64,000 nt of DNA. It comes from Tenebrio molitor (taxonomy: Eukaryota; Arthropoda; Insecta; Coleoptera; Tenebrionidae). The notes under the pieces are model-generated. The model made no database searches. It was not told the DNA's origin and was given only the letters and a program-made list of their open reading frames with translations. The position numbers and the translations under genes were made by a program. Below are positions 20,746 to 30,812 of the stretch, piece after piece. Where the stretch lies: positions 11,780,001-11,844,000 of the forward strand of contig NC_091049.1 of the NCBI RefSeq assembly GCF_963966145.1, given 5' to 3'. How positions within the stretch are numbered: position 1 is the first letter of the stretch; each line of letters begins with the position of its first letter.

Positions 20746-21245
20746 TTAAGCCAAAACCATTTAAAAGTTTTCTTCAGTGCCATTAGGGCAAAAAGGGGAC
20801 ATAATAATAATCCGAGTGCTATACAATTTCAAAGTGCCTATCGTCAAATGTTGGTAAGACATGAAATTAATGCATCTGGCAACTGTACAAATTATTTTGC
20901 AGATGTTCACATTTTACATATAGGCAGCCATGTAAAATCCAAAGTTTGCGATAGACCTATGGAATTGAACGACGATTTTCAAATAATCGGAGACCATGAT
21001 TACCTGACCACCAGATAGGAATTTAATTTATTTGCGATAAATATAGTTGAATACATAAGTGGGTTTGTGGTCAAAAAAATGTTCAAGGTTGTTCACTGTC
21101 AGTTGTGTCGAAGCGTTTTAATTAAGGATGAATGGAAACTGCTCATGCCTTCTAATGACATTGTACAGGCTGCCAAAAAAATCGAGGCATTATTTAGGCA
21201 ATACTCAATAAATTTAAGAAGATATGGCCCTAAAATGGGGCAGTA
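20746..21245 (+). pseudogene. PA transposase, segment 3
   Basis: The PA frame resumes after the hAT as LSQNHLKVFFSAIRAKRGHN and continues through YRQMLVRHEINASGN. After a stop at about 21016 it goes on to VEYISGFVVKKMFKV and HCQLCRSVLIKDEWKLLMPS, ending at 21245. The catalytic block that should read NQD-x-LE is SQNHLK here, so both acidic residues are replaced by N and K. Both are single G-to-A changes, so PA would be catalytically dead even without its inserts. Confidence 0.7.
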
Positions 21246-23026
21246 GGGGAGAGTGTGGAGGAATGGGACGCAGGACGAATGGGACAGACAAAATAAAATT
21301 TTTGCCTTAAGTTGAATTATTCTACCCTTGCCACAGAAAGATGCATAAGTACTGTGTTGCCTGCTAACGATATTTTTTCTTTAAAAGAATAAAACGCGTG
21401 TCAAAGAGTAATTAACATTTTGTTAATTTGTTTACTGTTGTTGTATATCCAAGTTAGGAATTATATTCCAGTTAAAGTTTCCACACTGTACAATAGAAAG
21501 TTTATTTGAAAATTGTTGTAATTTGTTCCTCTAGTCCTAGTCAAATACAGTGTAAAACAAGATATGAAATTAAAATATTTTTGGAACGGGTGGCATTTGT
21601 GATTGGTTCTGGCTACACACTGTACGATCATGTGGAGGACGTTTGTCCTTACCAATCTCGCCACCATAAAAATTGAAGTTCTATGGCTAATTCTTAAGAA
21701 CCCAATTTTGCATTTGTGATATTGAAACTACTCTACTGTTCCATAAGTGAAAATGTAGTTAAAGTTAGGATTTCAAGTCATTATGTGCACGTCTTGAATG
21801 ACGTCTTTCCATCGCCAACAGTAAAATAGAAACATCAACATTGTGAATATTTTTATATACACCCGATTCTTAAGAGAGCGCCACTGCGATGCCACAACCC
21901 CCAGCAGCCCAGGCAGATGATCACGGTGGACTACATGGGCACAGAATAGATACTATCAAAAGGCAAAGTCCCAAAAGCGGGAAAAGTCAGCGTATCCAAG
22001 CGGCGCCGATACAAGGGTCATATTTTCAGAGTAGCGTATCTGACGTAATTAGTTGTGTACCAGTGGTGGCGTTTTGTTACATACATGAATAAAATTAAAA
22101 TGAATAAGTGGACAAAAAAATGTGAAAACAAAGCCTACAACTGTAATTCGGCTTCCTTCACTTTTCTAGATTTAAAGAGTTAGGTATGTACTAAAGAATA
22201 CGTTACTGGGAACGACGAAATTCACTTCACAGATATAAGTACGTTTCTTGACTCACGTTCTAAAAATAAGGAGAGGTTCCTAGGTTAAAATCTTTAAAAC
22301 GAAAAGGTGGGTACTTGAATTCACCTCTAGACAACAGGAATGAACGAGAACGTATTGTAGACGAGGAAATGCATCTAGAGAGACCCACCAGAGTGCGACA
22401 AGCCAGTCCCGTGTTTTGTCCACCGGAGACCCTCATTCGCGGACTTTTATCTTCCGGAGTGCTTACACGGCCAAATCTCCACGTCCGGAGCAGCCGACCA
22501 ACCACACCAGGGTCGAAATCGTCGACATCAGTAACGTCCTTCCTCCAGAAAAATCAGACGGTAACTCAAGAAAGATTTTGGTTTGACATTTTTTTACCTT
22601 CTTCGCCGGTCTTATCTCGGGCTGAGACCTTGTTAGAGATAAGACCGCATCGAACTTCTTTCGGCCATCCTTTTTTGGTAGTAGAACCTTTAGTTCATAA
22701 TAGAATATGATTTCATTTTATTCATTTTTTTATTGTTAATTTAATCGTCTATTTGTGCATTTAACGAATCGGTGTAAGATATTTGTAAATATAGGAGGGC
22801 TCCTCGATTATCACCATCTCAGTGTATTATTGTGTTTCCGCTCCCTCAGGTTCTTGATCCAGCGACGATCTTTGGGCCGCTGCGCACAACGTGTTGATTT
22901 TATTCTTCCCGTCCCGGGCGGGGCGGTGCGAGGAAAATTTTTAACGTTACAGTACATAATAGAATTTGTCAACATAGAATTTCCTAATGATGTTTAAAAA
23001 AGTACTGACGTTTTTTCTTATTGCAG
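21246..23026. other. No gene recognised
   Basis: Near 21254-21290 a GGAATGGGAC-like word is repeated. 22300-22700 has an open frame of 131 codons (plus strand) with no family I recognise. 22750-22953 is GC-richer and looks like the end of an LTR (ends TTAACGTTACA), but no partner or duplication was found. The left end of remnant P7 should lie somewhere here. Confidence 0.3.
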
Positions 23027-24791
23027 ATGTAAATTTGTTGTCAAAAGCTGGTCATGCAAATCAGCATGAAAATACCTCACTTCACAAAGAAAACTTTGTT
23101 GAAGAACTTGCGTGTGTCTGGTATGTAAAAATGTGTTGATCATAATTCATAATATTACATTATTGTAGAATTTGAAAATATAGAAACACTGACAGTTCGA
23201 TCTCCCACCACATCTCGGAGAAATCCCATAGATAAGATATTGTCACTTATACTGTTAATTTCAAAGAATAAGAAAAGAAGGCTTTTTGCAAGAAGTTTCG
23301 GCGAAACGATTTAACACCTAGGTGTAAAAAAATGTACAACACTGTTGTTGAATCCGCTACAAAAGTGTATAGACTTCAGTCCAAAATTAAAGATTTCCAA
23401 TCCAGACTTGTCAACGCAGAGAACTCCGCAGATGGTGTTGGTTTTCAAAATTTTTGTGAATTGAATGCACCAACGCAGACATTCTTCCTTCAACAACTGC
23501 GGGCCCAAAAATTGGCACCAAAAGGGAGACCTTTTTCGTTGGAAGAAAAAAACTTAGCCTTACCTCTCTTAAAAGCGAGCGGTAAGGGATTTACGCTACT
23601 TTCAAAGCTGTTCGTCCTACCATCGAGGAGAATCTTGACCAATTTGTTGAATGAATTACCATATCGTTCGGGTTTGAACCAACACGTAGTCAGCGAAAAA
23701 TGAAGGCTGTGGATAGACATTGCGTTGTTATGTTTGATGAAATATCCATCAGCACTAGGCTAATGTACAGCAAAAAAGAAGACCGAATTGAAGGTTTCTA
23801 AGAACTCGGCCAATGTGATAATGGTATGAGGAATTCATCGACAGTGGAAGCAGCCTATTTCTTTTATGTTTTCGAATGGTCCCATAAAAGCTGCAGATTT
23901 AAAAAGGATGATAACTGGGGCAATCACGGCCTGCCAAAACATTGGACTCAAAGTAGTGGCAACCGTTTGTGATCAAGGTTCCGCAAATCAAAATGCTATA
24001 AACTCCCTCTTAGCAGATATAAATGAAAAGTGTTTACGAGAACCGATTTTTACGACTGATAATAGCCGTAGCATCCATCATACTAGCGAAATGTCAACAC
24101 AGACAGCGAATAACAGTACTGACACTGTTGGTGAAGTATCATCATCACCGAAAGCCCAGCCGAACAAAACAGGGAAAGGTTCCCGTAAGAGAAGAACTGA
24201 TGAATTCCGTAAAAAGAAGAACGCAGAGACTGACGCAACCATAATGTCCGGTGTTTTCGCAAGATTGAAGATATCAGACCCGACAGCCGTCGCAACCATA
24301 CCCATATCTAGGGAAACGCATCCAGTGACTGTGCCCATAACCTTTAATAAGTTGCCCACATACTTAGACCGAGTATGGGACACCATACATTTGTTCAAAT
24401 GTGTTAGAAACAATTTGCTGACAAAGATCTGCATTTTGAAATAAACGCATAAAAGAAAATTGCGAAATGGGCTCATATTGAGCAGTTTTACAACTTAGAT
24501 CTCTCAGATGATACTAGGATGTGCACCAAATTAACGGATTGTCACATTCTTAGTAACAAAATTAACAAAATGAAAGTATCTTTTGCAGAGCAATAAGTGT
24601 TCAGCCATCAAGTTGGTTCCTTAATGAAAAGGATTGCAAAATGGGATAATTATGCTTTCTATTATTTACTTCAATTTAATTTTAATATTTATTTTTTTTT
24701 TACAGAATAAATGGAATACATTGGATAAAGACGTGTCTCAGACAGCCGACTTCATTCTTTTCATGGATACGCTGTTTGATAATTTGAATGG
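23027..24791 (+). pseudogene. P7: P-type transposase remnant
   Basis: After a TTGCAG acceptor at 23026 a linker segment follows, then a coiled coil (MYNTVVESATKVYRLQSKIK). The block LLKASGKGFTLLSKLFVLPS is nearly the same as in PB. The first catalytic aspartate is in VVMFDEISIS (after a frame break near 23700) and the second in VCDQGSANQNAIN. A basic insert rich in R and K (about 24170-24230) interrupts the usual spacing. TIHLFKCVRNNLLTK and DDTRMCTKLTDCHI follow. A degenerate intron (about 24643-24705, donor mutated) sits at the same position as in PB, and TADFILFMDTLFDNLNG ends at the BEL element. No THAP finger and no third catalytic block remain. Confidence 0.75.
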
Positions 24792-25588
24792 TGTCTCCGA
24801 CCACCCACATTCATTTTTACTTAATTCAAATAGCGCAGACGGGGATTTATGACCGCTACCCTTGCAGCCTCTTTAGGGGCGGCACGAAAGATGTTCGCAT
24901 TGTAAAAACACTTCTACTTGAGCAGCGAAACGTTCAAGACGCCTTGTAGTTGTCCGAATAAATCTATTTTTTGTACTCACAGCCTTGAAAGCAACGCTTC
25001 CAACATCCAACGCTCGCTCCGAAACGAATGCTTCCCGGTCGACTCGAATGTAAAAATTGCAAAAAACACTGGCCCTTTGAGGCATTCAAAAAAAATCTGT
25101 CTTGATAATAAAAAAATTTAGTTCATAAAATACAACTTCCCTGGGTTTTCCTCCATTAAAAAATTACGGAAAGATTTATAATCGTTGAAAATTGTTCCTA
25201 CAAAATTCACAAATTATTGCTACAAAATTCACAAATTATTGCAAAAATTGAAATAACAAGCGAAGCAATTGTTTCCAATAACCAAAGATCACTGCCTGCT
25301 TGGTTTTATGTTCGTTTATGTTTAATGTATTAAAACAAAAAAATTTAATTTAATTTTCGTATAAAAAATATTGTACGAACCACTTGCTTGAAGACATCTT
25401 CCGTTCATTCGCGCATTAATTAAAGGCACTCGCTCCTTCGTCGCTCATGCTTTAAAAATGTGCTCATGCGGGAACATCGTCTTCCCGCACTTGGTTCGTA
25501 AATAACTATTTGTTAAGTTTAAATCCGTATTTATTATGTATTAGCATAAATCATATAATCGTACCGATCGAAGCGTACGATATAAACA
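24792..25588 (+). repeat. BEL LTR, left copy, with an internal insert
   Basis: It starts TGTCTCCGACCACCCAC and ends TATAAACA just before the primer-binding-like TTGGTCCTTCGAG. It matches the 253-bp inverted copy at 27451-27703 except for about 545 extra bp (about 24975-25515) inserted at a CTATTT word that appears on both sides. The insert holds a 22-bp direct duplication (ACAAAATTCACAAATTATTG, about 25199-25241) and a hairpin at 25374-25500. Confidence 0.6.
25374..25500. repeat. Hairpin element inside the LTR insert
   Basis: TACGAACCACTTGCTTGAAG pairs with the reverse complement of CTTCCCGCACTTGGTTCGTA (imperfect, about 22 bp). It is a small foldback unit of 127 bp; the centre is noncoding. 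Confidence 0.5.
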
Positions 25589-25647
25589 TTGGTCCTTCGA
25601 GCCGGATTTAAACCAAATTAGAAAAAAATTTAAAGTGTCGCGAGTGA

Positions 25648-26236
25648 GTGTCGTCATCAAGGATTCCGACCCGGCGTTATTGTGATGTAGTCTCGAAAAT
25701 TAACAGTTTCATTCACAAAATTCAGAATAAGGAACAGGCGACCACAACATCGGTCCATTCCAGACCAAATCCCACTCGCGATGATTCTTTGAACATCAAT
25801 TTACCTGTGTATAGCTTGCCTACATTTTCGAGTTTTTATAAAGACTGGCTCTCATTCTCGGATCAATTTAAGTCAGTTATCCATGAAAACGACAAACAAT
25901 AATTATCAAATCGCATGGGATCTACTCGAAAGACGTTATGCCAACGAGAGATTAGTAGCGCAAGAGCATGTGTATGCCGTTTTAAAATTCCCGGTAATTA
26001 CAAAAGCGTCACATACTCATTTACGCGAATTAATTGACATGTTAACCACCAATATGGAAGCGTTAAGAATGTCAAAAGTACAGGTAGGTAGCTGGGACGC
26101 GATCATTGTTCCGATTATTATAACCGAAAAATTGGACTTTCATTCGAAAAGCGAATGGCAGAGCAAGGTCGATCGATCTATTCCCAAGTATAAGGATTTT
26201 TTGCTCTTTTTGGAAAAACGCCATCAAACATCCTAG
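25648..26236 (+). pseudogene. gag: BEL/Pao gag (DUF1759-like), frameshifted
   Basis: The first frame runs through YSLPTFSSFYKDWLSFSDQF and FKSVIHENDK. It then shifts at about 25896 to YQIAWDLLERRYANERLVAQ and SHTHLRELIDMLTTNMEALR, the characteristic BEL/Pao gag order. It ends at KYKDFLLFLEKRHQTS. The protease and most of RT that should follow are missing; at 26240 the sequence moves directly to the C-terminal RT/connection region. Confidence 0.75.
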
Positions 26237-27450
26237 ACAAAATTACAGGATTCAAACTGATGACGTAAAGTACCGAAATTTTACACAGGATGAAATAAAT
26301 GATCTTTTAAAATATGACGCGAAACCAATTAACCAAAAATCGAGGATAACCAAGTGTTCGGTTTTCTCAATCATGGCCCAGATATTCAATCCACTAGATA
26401 TTATCGGAGCGGTTATTGCGAGAGCTAAAAGTATTTTGCAACAAAAACTTTGGTTCCTAAAAATTGGATGGGATGAATCAGTCCCACAAGACATCCATTG
26501 CGCTTGGATCAACTTTCTAAAAGAATTACCGTATTTACAAATGTTGAGAATACCTAGAGGAATGTCCCAATTGAGTCAAATTACAAGCGTGGAATTGCAT
26601 GGCTTTTGTGATGCGAGCATGTCCGCGTATGGCGCCACCATATATGTTCGCACCTTCGCCGAGAATAATTATTCAGTCCGTCTTCTACGTATGTAGTAAA
26701 TCGCGCGTAGCACCCTTAAGGTGCAAATCCACGATGAGATATTTTCATGCAATTTTGGTCTCATGATACAAAAATTTCACGAACAACTAAATTTCATTGT
26801 GGAAACACTCGTGAGAGACATGAAACACTGAAACATAACACGAGATATTGTCTCCTGCAAGTTGTTCGTGAAATGTTTGTATCATGAGACCAAAATTGCA
26901 TGAAAATATCTCATCGTGGATTTGCACCTGTAAAGACGATCACGTTGCCGAGGCTAGAATTGTGCGCGGCCCTGCTATTGGCTAGACTAATAGTTTCGGT
27001 AAAAAAGGCGCTAAATATTCACATCACACATCACCAAACAATATTTATGGTCGGACTCGATGGTAGTTTTAGCGTGGTTAAACAATAGTCCGAACACGTG
27101 GCAGACCTTCGTCGCCAATCGAACGGCCGAAATTCAAGAATTAACAGCGATCTCCGAGTGGCGACACGTAAAGGGCAAAGAAAACCCAGCAGATCTCGTG
27201 AGCCGCGGTCTTTCACCGTGCAAACTTGTCGACAATGAATTGTGGTTTAAAGGCCCATCATGGCTACACTCGAATGTCGCGGACATATCGCCAAATGCGC
27301 TAAACGCAGCACTGAGACAAAATTACTGGATAATTTCACCGCGTAGTATTATCAGACAAATTATACACAGATGCAGCTCTTGCTTTCGGTGTAATCCCAA
27401 ACGAATGACGCAAATGAAGACTTACCTGCATCCGGCTCGAAGGACCACAA
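26237..27450 (+). pseudogene. pol: BEL/Pao pol remnant (RT end, RNase H, integrase start)
   Basis: The reading SRITKCSVFSIMAQIFNPLD then LQQKLWFLKIGWDESVPQDI is the BEL/Pao region after the RT palm. ELHGFCDASMSAYGATIYVR is RNase H. A MITE at 26719-26929 interrupts it between RVAP and VKTITLPRLELCAALLL. The frame is broken again near 27060 (MVVLAWLNNSPNTWQTFV). EWRHVKGKENPADLVSRGLS and the integrase finger start (IIHRCSSCFRCNPKRM) then precede truncation at about 27440. Confidence 0.8.
26719..26929. repeat. 211-bp MITE in BEL pol, long near-perfect TIRs
   Basis: The ends are AGGTGCAAATCCACGATGAG on the left and its reverse complement on the right. The arms run about 72 bp with one mismatch (26719-26790, 26858-26929). 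Host pol homology resumes at its right edge. Flanking TTA (left) and GTA (right) may be a decayed 3-bp duplication as made by PIF/Harbinger, but this is uncertain. Confidence 0.8.
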
Positions 27451-27703
27451 TGTTTATATCGTACGCTTCGATCGGTAGGATTATATGATTTGTGTTAATA
27501 ATAAATACGGATTTAAACTTAACAAAAATAGATTTATTCTTACAACTACAAGGCGTCTTGAACGTTTCGCTGCTCAGTTAGAAGTGTTTTTACAATGCGA
27601 ACATCTTTCGTGCGGCCCCTAAAGAGGCTGCAAAGGTAGCGGTCATAAACCCCCGTCTGCGCTATTTGAATTAAGTAAAAATGAATGTGGGTGGTCGAAG
27701 ACA
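27451..27703 (-). repeat. BEL LTR, inverted right copy (253 bp)
   Basis: Read on the minus strand it begins TGTCTTCGACCACCCAC and ends TATAAACA. It is followed by a nearly intact copy of the primer-binding region (27431-27450) that abuts truncated pol. It shows the LTR length without the insert present in the left copy. Confidence 0.7.
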
Positions 27704-27810
27704 TACCGCCGGCCTTGAAGCCTTCCAGGGTTCAACACTATTTTGTTTAATTTGTATCTGAAATTAATTCAATTTGAAATAGTGAAAATAGTGTGGGAAT
27801 GAAAATGTGT

Positions 27811-27947
27811 AATAGTATATTGTTATATAAGTGAGGAAAGGGATGCATTGCTAAACGAGAATGACAATTGGATCACGAGCGATAGCGAGTTGATCTAATC
27901 ATTCAAGTTTAGCAATGGACCTTTCCTCACGTATATAACATACTATT
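27811..27947. repeat. Hairpin element, about 137 bp
   Basis: AATAGTATATTGTTATATAA and GTGAGGAAAG pair with CTTTCCTCACGTATATAACATACTATT at the right. Inner GCATTGCTAAAC pairs with GTTTAGCAATG. It ends within a few bases of another inverted pair (TTTTTCCAACGTCAAG at 27946-27961 and its complement at 28645-28660), which may mark a larger element around 27.9-28.7 kb. Confidence 0.55.
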
Positions 27948-28143
27948 TTTTCCAACGTCAAGAGCTTTCGGTTTATCTTGCATAGGTATTATCAATTTAT
28001 TATTTTATACAAATCAACATAGAAGTAAAATTTGAAAATCACGTTTCCATGCTCACAGTAAACAATAAAATTTAATTAATGAATGTCAAGTCGTGTTTTT
28101 ACCAAAACTTGAAAATTACTCAGAATTTACTAAACATATAGTG

Positions 28144-28320
28144 ATGGAAGTAGAAGATAGTGTTGTAAATTTACCAAATACAGAAATTAAAGAAGCAGCG
28201 AAGTAGGTATCTTTGGAATTATTACCTATAAAATCTCGAGCACGCTACGGAAAGGAATACAATGCGTTACTGAGATGGAGACAAGTAGTAAGAAGCGCTA
28301 GTTTGGCGTCAACGTCAAGC
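28144..28320 (+). pseudogene. Possible Crypton-like recombinase N-terminal fragment
   Basis: An ATG at 28144 starts MEVEDSVVNLPNTEIKEAAK, then a TAG interrupts. ELLPIKSRARYGKEYNALLR follows, which resembles the LLP-x-KS-x-x-RY-x-x-x-YN motif opening the core-binding domain of Crypton/tyrosine-recombinase-type transposon proteins. Only about 45 residues are visible and no catalytic R-H-R-Y region is present, so the assignment is tentative. Confidence 0.3.
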
Positions 28321-28773
28321 TCTGTACCGACACGTTATTTAGAAAAAAAAAATCAGGAACATTTGGAGTTTTAATTCGTGTAAAAAATTGTACATTTAAT
28401 TTCTATAATACTGATAAAAAAGTTAAGTATCTTTGTAAGTGCTAATTGTTAATAAAGAATTCTGACAAATGTATATATATGTATATTTGAACGTTATTTT
28501 AAAGAAAGTATGTACATACCTAAATGGGGATCAATTTTTTTTTTTACTTTCCCCACTAGTGAGGGAAGTGATTTACTTTCCTCACATGTGATGCAAACGC
28601 CTACTTTCATCTCTAAATTGAGTGATGGAAATGTCATTTTCAGACTTGACGTTGGAAAAAGTCCATTTTTTGATTATAGTCCGATGGATCAATTAATAAG
28701 CAGAGCAACTTGCGGAATCAGAATCGTCGGTTTCTGATAAATACTGCCGATTATTTTAGAAGAGAAAAGGAAA

Positions 28774-29887
28774 ATGGCGGACTTCTCCAATCAGTATTTG
28801 CTATCCATCAAAGAACAGCAGATGCGTTTCAAGTGTCCTGACGTACCGTTGGAAGAATTCTTTCATCGAATAGTCTTTTGAGTCCAAGGTGTAAGCGTTT
28901 TGCACCTAAAACTCCCGATATTCCTTCTGTTGTTTTAGAAGAAATTCGTTATGTAATTTATGACATGTATTTAAACAAAGAACATGTAACACTAGAGTAT
29001 CTACATCAAAAAGTCACTATTGAGAAAGAAATATACGAAATTGGGAAGACATCTCTATACATGTAACGCCATAAAGAAGATAGGATTCAGATATAAGAAG
29101 ACCGATAATCGGCGAGGTCTTTGTGCCCAAAGCAACATCGTAGCGAAAAGAATATCATTTCTGAGATCGTACATTAAAAATGTACGATCTGATAAACCTT
29201 GGGCATTCGCCTACACCGACGAAACATGGGTATTTAGCAAAGGCAGGATAGTTCATCGAAAAGTCTGCACAGCAAAGGAAAAAGTTATTGTGGTAAAAGA
29301 TATGTAATAGTTCATGCGGGAACAAAAGAAGGGTTCACTGAGGATGCTAGTCTTATATTTTCAACGAAAACTAAGTCGGCAGACTATGAATGCTGAGTTA
29401 TACGAAAAATGGTTTGAAGAAAAGGTTTTACCAGCGCTGACGGAACCAACTATAATTGTCTTAGATAATGCTAGATATCACTCCCGAATGGTGGAGACGA
29501 GACCATCATCTTCTTGGGCCAAATTAAAAATATCCGAATGGTTACAAAACCGAAATATAGATTTTGATCGCGCTTCTTTGAAATGTGAATTGCTGGAAAT
29601 TTCAACAAAATATCCGTTGACAAAGGAATATGTTATAGAAAACTTAGCGTTACAATATGGACACGTTGTCTTAACAGTGCCCCCTTACCATTGTCAATTT
29701 AATCCTATCGAAATAGTTTGGGGTATTGCCAAGAATTATTACGATAAAAATATTATAAATATTCTAGTAAGGAGGAGGAAGTGCTTAACGTATGGACTGA
29801 AGCTTTGAATCAAATAACACCAGAAGTTTGGTCCAACTGTATTTGTCATGTTGAAAAACTAATTGCAGAAGCATGTGATACTGGATG
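28774..29887 (+). pseudogene. IS630/Tc1-type transposase with long D-E spacing
   Basis: Helix-turn-helix remnants (PDIPSVVLEEIRYVIYDMYL, then EIGKTSLY) lead after a frameshift to YKKTDNRRGLCAQSNIVAKR. The catalytic residues are D in AYTDETWVF, D in IIVLDNARYHS and E in QFNPIEIVWG. Counting the protein, 81 residues lie between the second D and the E. This is far more than the usual 34 and close to the DD82E (Sailor-like) arrangement. Another frame change occurs near 29310 (YVIVHAGTKEGFTEDASLIF). The end reads HVEKLIAEACDTG. TIRs were not found. Confidence 0.65.
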
Positions 29888-29957
29888 AAGTAAGACCGCT
29901 TGTTATATCGTTGGAAGAAGAAGACTCCGACGATTCGGACTCCGAAGATGAAAATTA

Positions 29958-30225
29958 ATTGCATTAATTCAATTAAAGTCTATTTTAAAGTTGCTTTAAA
30001 TTTTAATTTTTAAACTTCAACGTAATCTACTGTTGGGTGCCCCTGAAATAACTCGGGGCGCCTTCTTATGTACCTGGTTTCAACCCCACCCACTACGGCC
30101 AAACTCCAACTGCAGTACCTCCGTAAGTTTCGTAGCAACGAAAAGTGGACTCTATTGTTAAAAATATAAGGTACACAATGTTTTCAAAATTCAGCTTATG
30201 GGAATTTGCCCCTCCTTGATGGCTT
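29958..30225. other. No gene recognised
   Basis: This short spacer contains a GC-rich stem (GCCCCTGAAATAACTCGGGGC, 30039-30059) and nothing else identifiable. Confidence 0.3.
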
Positions 30226-30812
30226 TACAATATATCGGACTGGGTTGAAAATACTACATTTGTCTCTCTGCAAGCAATGTCAAGGAAAGAAAAAAATCAA
30301 GAAGAAGGGGTTAGTTGTTGCACCAATCCTATCAAACCACATCAATTCCCGATGTCAAATAGACTTGATCAATATGCAGACCGAGACTATCGCTTCATAT
30401 TGAACTATCAGGATCATCTTACCGAATTTACAATTCTAAAACCACTTAAAACGAAAACAGCTGAAGAAGTCGCATATAATGTAATGGAAATTTTTTGCAT
30501 TTTCGGTGCTCCATTTATACTTCAAAGTGACCACGGAAGAGAGTTTTCCAATAAAATAATAGAAGCTTTTAAGGATCTGTGGCCAGGTCTCAAACTTGTA
30601 CACGGTAAGCTCCGCCATTCACAGAGCCAAGGATCGGTAGAACAGGACGTGAGAGATATGTTGGTGGCATGGATGCTTGACAATAAAACCAAATAATGGT
30701 CAGAATGTTTACGGTTAATTCAGAGCAAAAAAAATTGTGCCCTGCATAAAGGAATTAAAAAAAGTCCTTACGAGGAAATGTTTGGAGCCAGCAAAGAATC
30801 GATTTGGCAGAT
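30226..30812 (+). pseudogene. Ginger/KRBA2-like integrase remnant
   Basis: The finger end LCKQCQGKKKIKKKG is followed by GLVVAPILSNHINSRCQIDL, with the first D in QIDLINMQ. A frame change near 30370 leads to FILNYQDHLTEFTILKPLKT, with the second D in LQSDHGREF and the third acid in HSQSQGSVEQDV. IKKSPYEEMFGA closes the conserved part. This order is typical of gypsy-type integrases in Ginger1 DNA transposons and the derived KRBA2-like genes. No RT lies nearby, which favours Ginger, but a BEL/gypsy fragment cannot be excluded. Confidence 0.6.

Larger units (their letters stand above)
7758..21245 (+). mobile_element. Element PA: outermost P-type (THAP9-like) element
   Basis: PA is the outermost P-type element of the nest. 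Its transposase reading is split into 7758-7882, 16943-18033 and 20746-21245. Rejoining across the two inserts restores continuous homology: first ...LRAFAITLHFYSPKA then YRYVRNTFSKSLPHPST, second ...NLRYLLTYE then LSQNHLKVFFSAIR. The first insert is flanked by a 13-bp duplication (AGTCCAAAGGCTT) and the second by an 8-bp duplication (CTTATGAA). PA's own TIRs were not found; the gypsy LTR probably removed or displaced the left end. Confidence 0.7.
24792..27703 (+). mobile_element. BEL/Pao retroelement with opposed LTR copies
   Basis: The order is LTR (24792-25588), a primer-binding-like TTGGTCCTTCGAGCCGGAT, gag and pol. Then comes an inverted copy of the primer-binding region and LTR (27431-27703). 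Pol is cut in the integrase N-terminal region where the inverted copy begins. Direct LTRs would be expected; inverted ones fit self-integration or rearrangement of the element's DNA. No target duplication flanks it (AATGG versus TACCG). It interrupts remnant P7. Confidence 0.7.

Noticed and set aside
22075..22953. Possible solo LTR (TGTTAC ... GTTACA)
   Set aside because: The termini are only partly inverted, no flanking duplication exists (GCGTT/T versus GTACA), and no second copy is in the window.
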